Of a DNA stretch of 64,000 bases, positions 34,081 through 46,199 are shown piece after piece; positions within the stretch are counted from its first letter, which is position 1; every line of letters starts with the position of its first letter. The stretch comes from Polytrichum commune (taxonomy: Eukaryota > Streptophyta > Polytrichopsida > Polytrichales > Polytrichaceae): positions 11,596,501 through 11,660,500 of the forward strand of contig OX485805.1 in the NCBI GenBank assembly GCA_950295325.1. Reading direction: 5' to 3'. The notes beneath the pieces are model-generated. The model searched no databases. It was not told the DNA's origin and worked only from the letters and a program-made list of their open reading frames with translations. The position numbers and the translations under genes are program-made.

Positions 34081-37000
34081 ATGTTAATCCCAAGATTACA
34101 ACACCCATTAGACTAATGTGGCACATTGCAACTCCCAAGATGTCTAAGTTAAACGATGGGGTCGTGTAAACAAATTCATGTCTCTAATCTTTGGCATCAT
34201 GCCGAGGATAGATGAAAGCTCTTAGAGTAATTTCCCCTCCACTCCACGTGGCACTATCCTACATATAATCTATGAATCTTCAATGGAGCATTCCATGCAT
34301 GCTTTAGATAGGTCAACAATTACAAGTAGGCCTTTGGTATACACTTGATTTGGATGTTTCTATCCAACATGTATTTAATTTAACTCATTTGGAGGATCAA
34401 CATCACTAGAACATCACAAAAAGTCAATATAAAGACAACCAATTCTAGTATCACTAATATTATCACTCAAATACATTCTAAAGTCCATAGCATCACAACA
34501 CTTGTGGCAACCAAAGTGCACATGATATTATGGACTTATATAGTGTTAAGATGGATGTGTGATAATAGACAATTAGTGCAGCATGTGACATTATGGAATA
34601 ACACAAAGTGTAACATTGTAATGTTGGAATTGACGCTCACAATTGGTCAAGTTAGGTATTTAGAGGTTTGGATCTCAAGATTTAAAGGAACAAGATGACA
34701 TGTGTCAATAATGAGAGGCAATCAAAACAACTTGCCACACTCCTTGCGGTAGGGAGTGTGGGAAATTTGAAGGAGCAAGTTTAGATCATTGTGGATAACG
34801 ACGAGATGATTCTCTCTTCATGAGAACATGCTAAACCCTAATACCTTGCCCAACATGGTTGCCACCTCTAACTCTCACCTCATGAATCCCATCATTGGAA
34901 TATCACAAAAATATAAGTCATTTGTTGTGATGAATGTTATACAAAATCATGATTTCAAGTTTCTTCCCAAGGATTCTTCACCTAGGTAAATTGTATTCAA
35001 GGAGTAAGTTAAGTTAAGTTTGTTGTTGATGTTAAAATTCAGACTTGCCTGAATGCTAAAACCCTCAAAGTGGGAAAATGGTGTGCAACCCCCTAAATGT
35101 GCAGGAGGATTGTGTGGAGCTTGAAACTCATAGTTTTGCAAATTGCCAAGTGCTCCTTCCCAATATCTCAAAGCTACCTAATGAATTGATCAAGAATATT
35201 TTTAGGTTTTACTTCCCACTCTGCTAGCTTCGTACAACGAAGTCCCTGGCAATTGAGCATTTTGTGCACCAACTACATAATAGAACATGATTTCTTTTCG
35301 CCAATCCTCCCATGATCAATTATTTTGTAGATGTAAAATCATGCATGAGAATTGTAGTTGTAAAAAGAATTTAACACATGTTGTCAAAATCTTGCAAGTT
35401 TTATGGGAGGAGTGTTGAGCTTTAGATTCTTCCTCACTTGATCAATCCAAGCTTTCTTACTAACTACCTCCGAACTACAAAACCTTAAACCCTCATTCAC
35501 ATCATCAAAATCCCAACACACCAGTGATCTCAAACCCTTCAAAATATTGATCCAATTTGAGAAGTGCAGACACATGGTGCAATGCAAGGATATGGATTAA
35601 CTTTTTGGTGGTATGCATTAATTGTAGAACTCATGATATAAGGGAGAGAAATGTGATAACAAGGAGAGAGATTTGAACTGAGAACATCCGTTACCTACGA
35701 TTTGGGTTATTAGAGAATGAGCAACATTACAGGGGTTGATATTACAGAGTTAAGGGGATATATGACATGTAATTTTTCTTACTGAAAATCCTACTGACAT
35801 GTACATGTACCTTACATATCCTTTGACCAAAAACTTTTCCAGTCAGCACCATTTTCAGACACCCCAGATCAGTTAAACATTCCCATTCTTACAGCCAGTA
35901 TTGTACTCTAAAATCCTTTCCAACGATCCAAGACTGCCCACAATCCAAAGCAGTGTTGGACTAGTGTCAGTTTTTTTGTTGAGACCATTCAGCATCCGCA
36001 GTATGGATTCTATCAGTAGGATAGGGATTTTCGAGAACATTTTGGTTTTTATCACCATTCAGGTATGTATACCATGCAAGAACCTTCATAACTATGATTT
36101 AGATCTAAATAATAACTTGAGTATTCAAAGATTCTCACCCAGTAGCAATATTGACTGGTGTTACAATTTTGGTACCCACGGGTAGGTTCTTTGATTACAT
36201 CAATATTGGTCACGAGACTATCAATACCATGAAGTCACCTACAAACTGGTCCAACATTGGTAATGACACTGTAATTTTCTCAAAATGTATCCGAAACCCC
36301 TTGTGCATTATCATCATACACCTAACAATCATGTTAGCTACTTTCTGAACTTGTAGCTAGAGCTTCTGGAGTTTGAGTTGAGAGTACTGGTAACCCTAGA
36401 AGTTTTCTCACTTTAATCCTCTTTTAAGAACTTTTTCCTTTCCTGTTCACCACTCCGCATCTACCTCTTTTAGCAACAACCTATTCTGGTTAGGCTCTCC
36501 ATTCCCCCAAAAACCGTGAGCACTCTCTGACCACTAACGAGTTACTTGCCAAGATTGGAGTTACTTGCCAAGAATCAGTTTTCAGCATGATATGTATGCC
36601 CCTCACGACTGATGTTGTCCTCTCTTTCCAGCTCTTCCCCTTTTTTCTTCTTTCTTGAGGCCTTCCATGTGTTTCAAACTTCTATCCAATGTGTTCACTT
36701 CCTCTTTAATAAAGTGGTTACTTTGCTCACAAATGACGGCAGGTGATGTCTGATCTGCCTTCACCTGTTTAGGGCTTGTGATAATACGGTCATGGTCTAT
36801 TTGCATGGAACTATATAGTAGAGTTCAAGCCTTGCATGTCAGCATCAGGGTCCATCCATACGCAGAATAAGTCCAGAAGTCTCGTCTGAAAATATAGAAC
36901 TAGTTCTCAGGAAAGTTATACTTGTTTCAGTACCTTGTGGATCTAAATTGTGGACCTTGCATCACCACATCAAGAATTTCTCAGATTATGAACCAGCACT

Positions 37001-37183
37001 TTGTGCAGGTAATTCCGTGAACAGAAGAAGAGGAAATTGGTTCTTCGGAGATGGTAACCTTTACTGTACAAATGTCTACAAAAGAACTATAATTGGACTA
37101 TGATTGAAGTGTGTAGCAGATGTCATCCACACAACTTGAAAGTCGAAATAATTATACAATTCTCTGAGAACAAACAAACCGGT
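34081..37183. other. 3.1-kb stretch without a recognised gene
   Basis: Short frames only. The last few hundred bases may be the 3' untranslated part of the F-box gene, which ends at 37184 on the minus strand. No clear polyadenylation signal could be assigned. Confidence 0.4.
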
Positions 37184-40100
37184 TTATCCTTCATACGGTT
37201 TGTCCATCCAACGAAGCCTGGTTCCCCGATTCGTGATTTGTCGGATCACGTTCGAAGACAAGGTCATGCGCAGACCATCAAGTAGCTTCACCTTTTTCAA
37301 ACTGCCACAAGCAAGAAGGGTCTTGGCAAAGCACGCATTTGTCACATGCTTCATATGAACCAGCTTCATGTCTTGTATGCACGACATGCTTGCCACAGTC
37401 AACATCCCCACGTTTGTTACCGCAGTATACGAAAGATTGATCTGCAACAGAACGATCTCAACTGGTCAGCAATTGACTTCTCATGCTACAATGCAGCGTG
37501 CCTGTAGCATGTTACTCGAATATAAGCACAGGACCTGTTCTATGAAGTTGGGATCCTTACTTTAGGGTCATTCTCTGTACATTGATTATTTATTTAGAGA
37601 CTAACAGCAGCAACTAAGTACTGAGAGCGAAGGATAGTGAGGGGTATGGAAGCTACAGATAAGGCTAGGAGAATTGGGATTTTTAGGTCATGTGCATATT
37701 CATTGAAGGATGCATTGGAAAAAGTAATGAATCCAACCCAGTAAATTTTGCCAGTTTTCTTGGTTGTTACGTCAGTTCTTACATGCCTCTGCTCTATTCT
37801 TGGAACTTAATTGAACTTCATTGAACACGATGGATGTGAGGGCAAGAGAAGACCCAAGAAATGCACAAGGTTTGAAGGGAGAGGAGAGGAATACAAGGAA
37901 GGAGGAGAGGAAGGGAGGCATGGAAGGTAGACTGGTTTTTGATGCAACACCCTTGAAATATTTGAGCAGTGTCTTATTTGGTGTGGATCTAAGCAAAGAC
38001 AATAAAACTACATGTTTAAGAGCACTTGGAATGCGTGCTCAAAATGTGAGCACGAGAACCATCAATGTGATATCGATTAAGATATTTATATCAACTCCAT
38101 AAATTATGACGAAAATGGTTACGATGATCTCGATTTGCTAATTTTCTCACCAATTACGTGTTTCATATCCTACAAGAACTGGGTGCAGAGAGAAAAGTGT
38201 CCATTTAAGGCCCACTTACATTAGTTAGACTAGAGGAAGTCAACTTTCCTACGATGTGGCACCTCTCTAAATGGAATATTGTTAATATAGCTGAGGTGAA
38301 TGCAAGTGATGATAAATATATAACTCTGCTTGTAACAAGCAGTGAATTTGTACCTGACGCAAATTTGGGCAACCCTGAGCGATTGCATGAATGCCAGAGT
38401 CACTCACGTAGCAGCAACGTTTGACATCCAGCTCCCTCAAATGCTTACAGGACGCAGCCAAGTAGCAGAGTCCCACCGACGTCACATTTATACAAGCCCT
38501 CAACTCAAGCTGCACAAGGTCTCTAAGACCTTGTGCAAGTGACCGCAGGCTTGCATCGGTGATGTTTGCACAGTATGACACATTCACCACTTTCAAACGT
38601 GAACATCCACCAGCAATTGCAGCCACCCCTTCATCACCGATCCCAACAGACCTGTGACCATATACCCACAAAAAATCACCACCATCGACTGTGTGGACAA
38701 TTTCATTACAGGACAGACATGTCACATTCCATCGTGTTTACGAGGTAAAGAGGATCCCAAAACCACCAACTACCACTATCTAATTCATGGTAAGCCCACC
38801 AACTTCCTAGCAATATCCAAATTTGAATTTGTTTCCACCAATGGTATTCTGGGTAATAATGCAGAAAACAAACCAAAATTAAAAGTGTGAGTGAGGAATT
38901 TGCAAATAGGCATACAACAAATGAAATGGAAGTATAGGTCACAGGATCTGGCATAGCAACAAACCTGTAACTATCAAACTCACGAAGGTTTTTGCAAGTG
39001 GCGCCAATATGTACCAACCCAGCATCAGTTATGTCCATGCAATAACCAATCTTCAAAAGCCTCAACTTTGTGCATCTTGCGATAGATTTCAACCCTGGTA
39101 GCACAAAACAATCATGAAATTTACCATTGTCAGCATGTTTACCAAGCTGATATTCTCTGACAGACAGACTATAAAAAGCTGATGTACTTTCAAACGCCTC
39201 AAACATAAAACTCTTTAACATGAGCTTCAATCGACCAGGGATGACTTCAAGCAAGAGGTAACCTACAAAAACCAATTAGCTGAAAGTATCTACTTACTAT
39301 TAGGAATTTGATTCTGTTGTCCTTCCAAAAAAGGAAAACAAAGGAGTACTGGGCAATCTCGCTATTAGATGACCAGCTCAGGAAGAAACTTGCTAATCAA
39401 TGGGAAACAGAATTTCCCCACAACTGGTATGTCTTCTTACCATTATCGTTCAGTCTACAATCTGTAAGGTCAAGCTCCTCCAAAACAGCACAGCCATTGC
39501 CTATTAAAGACAAGCCCTCTGCTGTAACCAGTATGCAGCTCTCCATCTTGAGAGCCAGAAGTCCCTTGCAGCGTGTTGCAATGGCTTCCATTGTCACATC
39601 TGTGATCTCCCGGCAGCATGTTATGTCTAGCTTCTGCAAGCTAGTGCAAGAGGACACAATGCTAGTGACGCCAGCATCAGTCACACCCTGGCACTTGCTC
39701 AGACTAAGCTCTTTCAGTTCTTTGCATCCACTGCCAATCAGGCTCAAATCAGCCTTGCCGATGTTACATCCATCTAGCTTGATTTCTTGCAGGTTTTTCA
39801 GCTTCTGGAGACTTGAAAAAAGCAAGCTGCTCACCTGTCACCGAAAATAGCTCTTTAGTTCCACAATTCGAAAAATTTAGGAGTCCACAAAAACAGCCAC
39901 CATAGCCAGGGCAGACAGTGAAAAGAATGCGATAGCCCATATAGGTTATATTCACAAATTTAAATACCTTCTTGCAGTAAGAAAGATTGAGCTGCTGCAG
40001 TTGCACTGTGTTCTCTGTTAGAGCCGTGATTCCCACACAGCTAACATTTGAGCATTTTGCTACATCCAGTCTCTGCAGCAACAAAACTGAGAATGCTTCA

Positions 40101-41444
40101 ATCTTCGAAATTCAACCTCATTGGAAATTTTCTAGGCACAGGTTCCAAAAGAAAAACTTCTAGATGCAGAGCTGCATACTAGTTACAACAGCCTAGTCTA
40201 AAAAGCAGACTTTTACTGGTTCTCTGCATCTAACAACCAGCGTGCATGAAGCCAACCAACTTCAATGATCGACTGATGGGTGTGACGTACCCGCAATGCC
40301 TTGCAGTTTTGTCTCAGATAATTCAAGCCAACGTCACTCACGTTGTTGCATGATATGAGAGACAGTTTCTCCAGATGATCTAAACCGGCGAGGGAAGACA
40401 AGCCCAGGTCTGAAACCTGCACCATAGCCAGGGCAGACAGTGTAAACGAGTGGCAAGTAATTGAGACTTATGTAAATCAATGTTCAGCCATGTTCAAAAG
40501 GCAGGGCAACATAAAATTATAATAATGTACACCATGTTAACAAAATTGAACTGTAAGAGCAATCCTCCTTACAATGGGTAACTCGAACATTAATGCTTTC
40601 TCCATATATCACGGAGATTACGAAAATTATAATATGTTAACACAGAGCATTTCAAGTGAGATGACTGACAGAAACCAGGTCACATGATAACCAGAGAAAC
40701 AACATGCCCTTTCTGTTTCTCGTAGATTGAAATGTGCCTGAAAAAGTGTCCAGTTAAAAAAGAAAGAAAGAAAGAAGCAAATGCCATAAGACCACACACC
40801 TCAGTAAATGAGAGCACAATAGTATGAAGCTTTTTGCAACTGGCCGCAATGTCACAAATGCCTTTGTCATTGAGCCCCACGCAATACTTCAAGTCCAGCA
40901 CCCGAAGCTCCTTGCAGCAACTGAGGGTAGAGAGGCCCAGATCTGTCACCGCTTTACATCCAGCAAGCTTAAGCTTCTGCAGATTCTTGAGCGTGCTTAG
41001 AAAGGCCACGGCCTCGTCTCCAACTTCAATGGAATTCGTGAAGTCAACCTCCTGCAGGGAACTGCAGTTGGCAATGCTCTGCAAACCCTTGCTGGTGAAC
41101 CCCGCGGTCCTCATCAGTTTGATAGATAAGAGTTGCTTGCCGATATGTTTCTCCACCGTGTGAAGGCACTCATCGGTGACTTCCACGCATGATGACAGGT
41201 CCAGATGCTCCACCTGGTTATACCGTCGCAGAATAGGCTCTAGAATCTCGTTTCGCAGAAGATGTACATACTTCCGACAGCTTGCTTCTAGGCGCAGAAA
41301 CTCCTTGCACACCAAACACCATGATTGCCTGTCCAGCCGATCCGGCAGCTTCTCCAGCACATTGAGCAAAATCTCCTCACCCAGGTTCAAAATGTGCGCC
41401 CCTCCAGCGGCCTGCTCCCTCCCCTTCACAACCCTCTCCGCCAT
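37184..41444 (-). CDS. FBL3: F-box/LRR-repeat protein, FBL3-like (651 aa, 7 exons)
   Basis: Predicted substrate receptor of an SCF ubiquitin ligase: the F-box binds SKP1 and the LRRs bind a target. Exons (minus strand): 41444-40800, 40416-40291, 40072-39968, 39834-39441, 39094-38965, 38651-38354, 37441-37184. All introns are GT-AG and phases agree (0,0,0,1,2,0), giving 651 aa with no stop. The F-box is at about residues 18-56 ([27 protein letters not shown]). Cys-containing LRRs follow ([52 protein letters not shown]). The end [11 protein letters not shown] matches the FBL3 tail (RGC.F.W.DK). Length is close to Arabidopsis FBL3. I chose ATG 41444 (MAERVV); an in-frame ATG 36 bp upstream (41480) is possible. 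Intron 6 (38353-37442) contains a dispersed repeat. The target is unknown. Confidence 0.93.
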
Positions 41445-41469
41445 CTCCACCCACCCCAACCCTACCCTT

Positions 41470-41870
41470 GACCAACTCAAACCCCAGCCGCAAGACTTCG
41501 AATCACCAAAGCAAATACCCTAACTTCCCAAATGGCAGGACAAGTTCAAACCTGCTGGAGAGATGTATACGAAGAGAATTTATAAGGCAAGGTGATCTCC
41601 CCTAACCCCAGCTAGAAGACTTCGAATCACCTAAGCAAATGCACTAACTTTCCAAATGGCAGGATAAATTGCAACCAGCTTGAGAGATGTATATCAAGAG
41701 GAGTAATGAGGCAAGTTGATCTCGGCCCCTAACCCTGTTCGCGTCAAACCCCACCTAGAAGACTTCGAATCACGGAAGCAAACACCCGAAGTTTCCTAAT
41801 CGCAGCAGTGCAAGATGCATGCGAGATATGTAGAGGCCGTCTGCGAAGAGTTTAGGTCCGGAGTTTTGCA
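41470..41870. repeat. Three imperfect tandem copies at the 5' end of the F-box gene
   Basis: 'gacttcgaatcac' recurs at 41494, 41618 and 41761. Each is followed by 'aagcaaa', 'ctaactt(t)cc(a)aaatggcagga' and 'gagagatgtata', giving periods of 124 and 143 bp. The block covers the likely 5' untranslated region and core promoter, so start sites or control motifs may be triplicated. Confidence 0.8.
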
Positions 41871-42290
41871 AGTTGCGTGAGTTAAGCTTAAGTTATGTTA
41901 TGGAGGAGTAGGCAGAAGTACATGAAATTGATCATAGAGAAGGTTGATGCTGTGAGGGTAGGTCATGGCGAAAGGTGTGAAGCCTGCAGGCTGCATGTCC
42001 TAACTTAGCAGCGAGATCCAGCTGCTGATGTTATCTAAGAGCGAAGCCAACACCCGGTAGCATTTCATTCCGGTCTTATTTCGCACCCCAAAATGCAAAT
42101 GCTCCCGGTACAACTAGAATCCAGATTGCTTCCCCGAATCCTCTCTCTCCAGTTACAACCCGCCTAGGTTGTCAGTGATTGAGTGAGGAGCTCGTCATGT
42201 CAACTTGTCTCAGGCAGCCTGATCGAGGCTTCATCTCCGAACGGTACATCTAGCACGTGATTTAGTGTATGTAAATGCAGCACTAGTTTA

Positions 42291-42782
42291 GGCCCACTGC
42301 ATCCACGAGCCAAGAGCCGTGACCATGAAATTGTGACAGCCCGTAACAAAGTGTCCAAAGCTGTCCAAAGTCACCTCCAAAATCATGCAATGTGGTCACG
42401 GACGTGACCCTCAAGTGTAGTGTGAAGTCATATGTGATTAGGCCCTCAACCAAATGCTATTTCAATGAATTTCTATTCATACGGGTCCTCACACATGATA
42501 AAAAATAGAATAAATCAACGGTTGTGAGTGTTCGGAGTGCCGTGATCTCCTGGTTTTGTGTTGAGCCTACCTCCAAGAAGTGGTTTTTAAAAATTATAGT
42601 CCAAGTGACCATGAAACATGATCCATTCGATGCCATGTAGGAAACCGTGTATGCATTCACATACTCCGTTGGCCCCTCAAGCGTAGTGTGGAGCAAACTT
42701 GGACTGGCTCCGCCTTTTCCACCAATGAGAGTGCTTGAAGTGTAATGGTCACGGGCTCTCAATCTCGTGTGTGAAGTGGCCC
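42291..42782 (+). mobile_element. Tourist-like MITE, copy A
   Basis: About 490 bp flanked by TTA on both sides (42288-42290, 42783-42785). The ends are inverted copies of GGGCCACTTCACACACGAG, degenerate at the left (ggcccactgcatccacgag). The interior shares long blocks with copies B, C and E ('ccaaatgctatttcaa', 'gagtgttcggagtgcc', 'ctccgccttttccacc'). No ORF is conserved. Confidence 0.85.
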
Positions 42783-43605
42783 TTAGTGCAACCTGGAAGT
42801 AAGTTGTCAAAGGTGGTAACTTGGATTTGCCAGAATGATAAGAGAATTCAACCAAACTTATGATAAGAATTTTCAATCAAACTTCTGGCAAACTTATGAG
42901 AACGTTAAAGTTCCATGAAAGGTGAAGGCCAAGCTCGGGGGGGGCACTCCCTTGTATATTTTGCATACACCTGTGATAATGACCTATTAAATGGGGGCTA
43001 TTTACCTATGAGAAAGGATTATAAGGGATGCTAATTTTTGAAATAATGGTAAATTGTTGTGATTATTTGCACCCTATTGGTAATTATAAATTCTTGGATG
43101 GTTGATTTTATGGTACCCTATATTACTTATATGTAATTTTTTCCCTTGATTGCCCCCATTCCTTAAAGTGTATGATACAGTAGAATTCTCGTTAGAAGCA
43201 CGTGTACATAGTAAGAGAAACAAACATTTACTAGGGTTTAGGGTTCAGGGTCACACTGAAGTCCGGGCAAAGCAAAACACTAAACAATAACAACAAAAGA
43301 TTGCAATTACATGTCATTAAGCAACACGAGCCAACGAATAAAAGTTGTGTTGGATAACACAGTTAGAAACCTTGAGGTCTTAGGGAACAGGCCATCCACA
43401 TGTGTCTCAAAGTCACATTTACAAGGTTTGCAGAAGCCCTACAATTGATGCCTTGATCTTCCAATCCTACACATTGGAGGAAAATCCCACGCCATGCAAG
43501 CAAAATCCACCTAAACTAGCTAGGCTATCATTTACACATGTGGGAGATATGAGGGTACTCGAACTGAAATGACTACTACAGATTTCAAGGTATACTAATG
43601 ATCAT

Positions 43606-44010
43606 TCAGCTTTTTTTCCAAATTATATCTCCACATGTGTGAGATAGTACAAATTTAGTAGGTTTTATTTTTTTATTTGAAATGAACTCACTCAATGAGT
43701 TTGCATCTACCTCATCTAAGGTGTAGATTTTGCTAGTTGATTCATACACTAGAGACACAGTTGAGATAATAGCATCCACATCAACCCACACACAATCACT
43801 CTCAACATACTTATATTTGTTGAGACCTGACTGTTTTTTGAACCAATGGAGGTAAGCCATAGCAGTTGGGAAGAGCGTTTCTCTATTTCCGTTATGGACT
43901 GCATGTTTCATCAAGTCAATGGGTTGCCAACAATTGCCCCACTTAGTACCAACCTTCACTCTTATCTTTTGAACCCTTCCTATATAGAACATGCCATATT
44001 TTGGTGGCAA
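43606..44010 (-). CDS. Unassigned 134-codon ORF
   Basis: It reads MPPKYGMFYIGRVQKIRVKV, then WGNCWQPIDLM, FPTAMAYLHWFKKQ, YVESDCVWVDVDAIISTVSL and YTLDEVDANSLSEFIS. The mix of Trp, charged and hydrophobic residues looks like a real globular protein or a fragment of one, and its codons are unbiased towards repeats. I do not recognise the family. It could be an exon of a transposon-borne gene or a host-gene relic. No convincing start-site context or neighbouring exons were found. Confidence 0.35.
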   Translation of the reverse strand: MPPKYGMFYIGRVQKIRVKVGTKWGNCWQPIDLMKHAVHNGNRETLFPTAMAYLHWFKKQSGLNKYKYVESDCVWVDVDAIISTVSLVYESTSKIYTLDEVDANSLSEFISNKKIKPTKFVLSHTCGDIIWKKS

Positions 44011-44230
44011 AGTATTTAATTTTTGAAACTATCGCTTTTTCTCCATGCTATTTTATATGTACTACTTAGGTAATTTAATCATGTTTTGTCAAATGCTATA
44101 TTACATATAATCATGTTTCACAATCCCAGAGCACCCTATACTACATCTAATAATTTTACAAATTTTACGCCAAATTTTTATACAAGACCCTATATTTTAT
44201 CGCACGTAGTTCCTACGTTTTTCGCCAGTG

Positions 44231-44246
44231 CCCCCCCCCCCCCCCC
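44231..44246. repeat. C16 homopolymer
   Basis: Sixteen consecutive C bases are visible in otherwise AT-rich DNA. Length may be unreliable in the assembly. Confidence 0.9.
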
Positions 44247-44539
44247 GAGAGGCCAAGACCAAACACTGTGGAAAATATGGAGTTAGACCTTAGGTGCTAT
44301 TTCGGCCAAGGCTAACTCAGGGTTGTTAGAACCTTAAATCAGTCATAGGGTCAAGCTTTTGAGTGTCTTATTTCCAGCACCGTTGGAGTTCAGAGCGGAA
44401 TCCCAAGTATGAATCAGATCCACCCAGTGTTCAAGATCGAAGCCCTCGTATGAGTTTCGTTTTGAAGGGCTCTCAAATTTAAGTTTTTCAATTGAAGGGT
44501 TGGCTCAAATCCAAGACTTTAATCCAAGAATATAGAAAT

Positions 44540-44957
44540 GAAATACAAAATTCATATTAAACTTTTACTGCATGAATTATATGGTACATGCTTCTAGGAC
44601 AATGTGAAGAATTAAGAATCAACCATCTAACTCCACTTCTTGTAGTAACAATGCCCTACGTTTGTTGGTTCTAGTGGCGGTCTTCCAAGATTAAAAAATG
44701 TGATTCCAATCCATGAATTCAACTCCAAACCCATTTCGACTAACCCTCATTAAAGCATCTAGTGTGTCAAGGTTGAGTCTAGTTCTCCTTTCGCTCTTAA
44801 CCCAATTTTGTTTCGAAAAACCACGCTCACAAACAACATTGCTAGTTGGGATCGCAAGTATGACTTGCCATAGCCATATTAGAGTTGGCCAATTAGAGTG
44901 ACCTCCCAAATGCGAGTATCTACATTTGCACCCATGTTTGATAAAAGAATTCTTCAT
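44540..44957 (-). pseudogene. hAT transposase C-terminal remnant
   Basis: The minus strand encodes LIWLWQVILAIPTSNVVCER, GFSKQNWVKSERRTRLNLDT and LDALMRVSRNGF. This is the hAT dimerisation block (usual form ..PTSSA..ER.FS..N.IKT..R..L....L..LM). Upstream parts are missing. The following 150 bp are similar to 8110-8280, including the former 3' end. It is from a different hAT group than the 22802-24960 copy. Confidence 0.8.
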
Positions 44958-45682
44958 CCATTTGATTGACTAGAAGAAATTATATGCATCGATTGATTAG
45001 ATTATCATTAGTCTTTAAACAAACTTCACTTTTGTATATAGGGAATTAGCATCAAAGCCAAATCTCATGCTCTCTCCCGTCACATTCTTCTCCTTTCGCA
45101 TTTACGCATCATATCAACCTCGAGTATGTTCTTAGCAACCGTGAGATCCTTGAGAGTTTAGTGGAGCTCCCCATTATGCACTTTGGGCTTTCAAAGTCTA
45201 GACAATTATTCATGGATAGAGGTTAAACTTGCCACAATCATATGGAATCTAATAGATTTGATTCCATTAATGGAGCATCATCCTCTATCATTCCAACATG
45301 AGCATTTGTCTTTCTCCCATGGAGGTTCCTTCTCTATGCTTCAATGATTCACAAATTTTAAATCCTTTAAATTTTGTCACATGTCATTATTTTATTGTTA
45401 GAACCACTCAAATATATACGTCAATATCCACAAACATGAACCATCATCCGTGAAGCACCTTCCAATTTCTATAAAGTGAATGATGGAGCTACCAACATCG
45501 ATTCAACATTATTCAACCTAAAGGCTCTTTATTACTCTTTATTCTCATAAGAGCCAACTAAATAGCTTTACAATACTTGTGTGTAAATGAAAACTAAAAA
45601 TAGCTTGCATATAAATACCAGCTCAGTGGAGACATGAAGACAATGAAGCCCATCATGTTGAGTAGATAGGAGGGGAGCCTTA

Positions 45683-46181
45683 AGGCCACTTTACACACGA
45701 GCCAAGTGCCGTGACCAAGAAAATGTGACAGCCCAAAAGAAAGTGTCCAAAGGATGTCCCAACACACCTCCAAAATCATGTAGCGTGGTCACGGACCCTC
45801 AAGTGTAGTGTGAAGTCATACGTGATTGGGCCTTCAACCAAATGCTATTTCAATGAATTTCTATTCATGCAGGTTTTCACACATAATAAATTAGAATAAA
45901 TCAATGGTTGTGAGTGTTCGGAGTGCCATGGTCTCCCAATTTTGTGTTAGGCCTACCTCCAAGAGGCGGTTTTTGAAAATAGTCCACGTGACCATGAAAC
46001 ATGATCCATTTGATGCCATGTAGGAATCCATGTAGGCTTTACATCCATCTTGCATTCACATACTCCGTTGGTCCCCCAAGCATAGTATGAAGTGAACTTG
46101 GACCGGCTCCGCCTTTTCCACCAACGAGAGTGCTTGAAGTGTAATGGTCATGGGCTGTCAGTCTCGTGTGTGAAGTGACCC
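45683..46181 (+). mobile_element. Tourist-like MITE, copy B
   Basis: It is flanked by TTA (45680-45682, 46182-46184), starts AGGCCACTTTACACACGAGCC and ends TCTCGTGTGTGAAGTGACCC. It is collinear with copies A and C. Length is 499 bp, with no coding capacity. Confidence 0.9.
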
Positions 46182-46199
46182 TTACAACATTTCACACGC

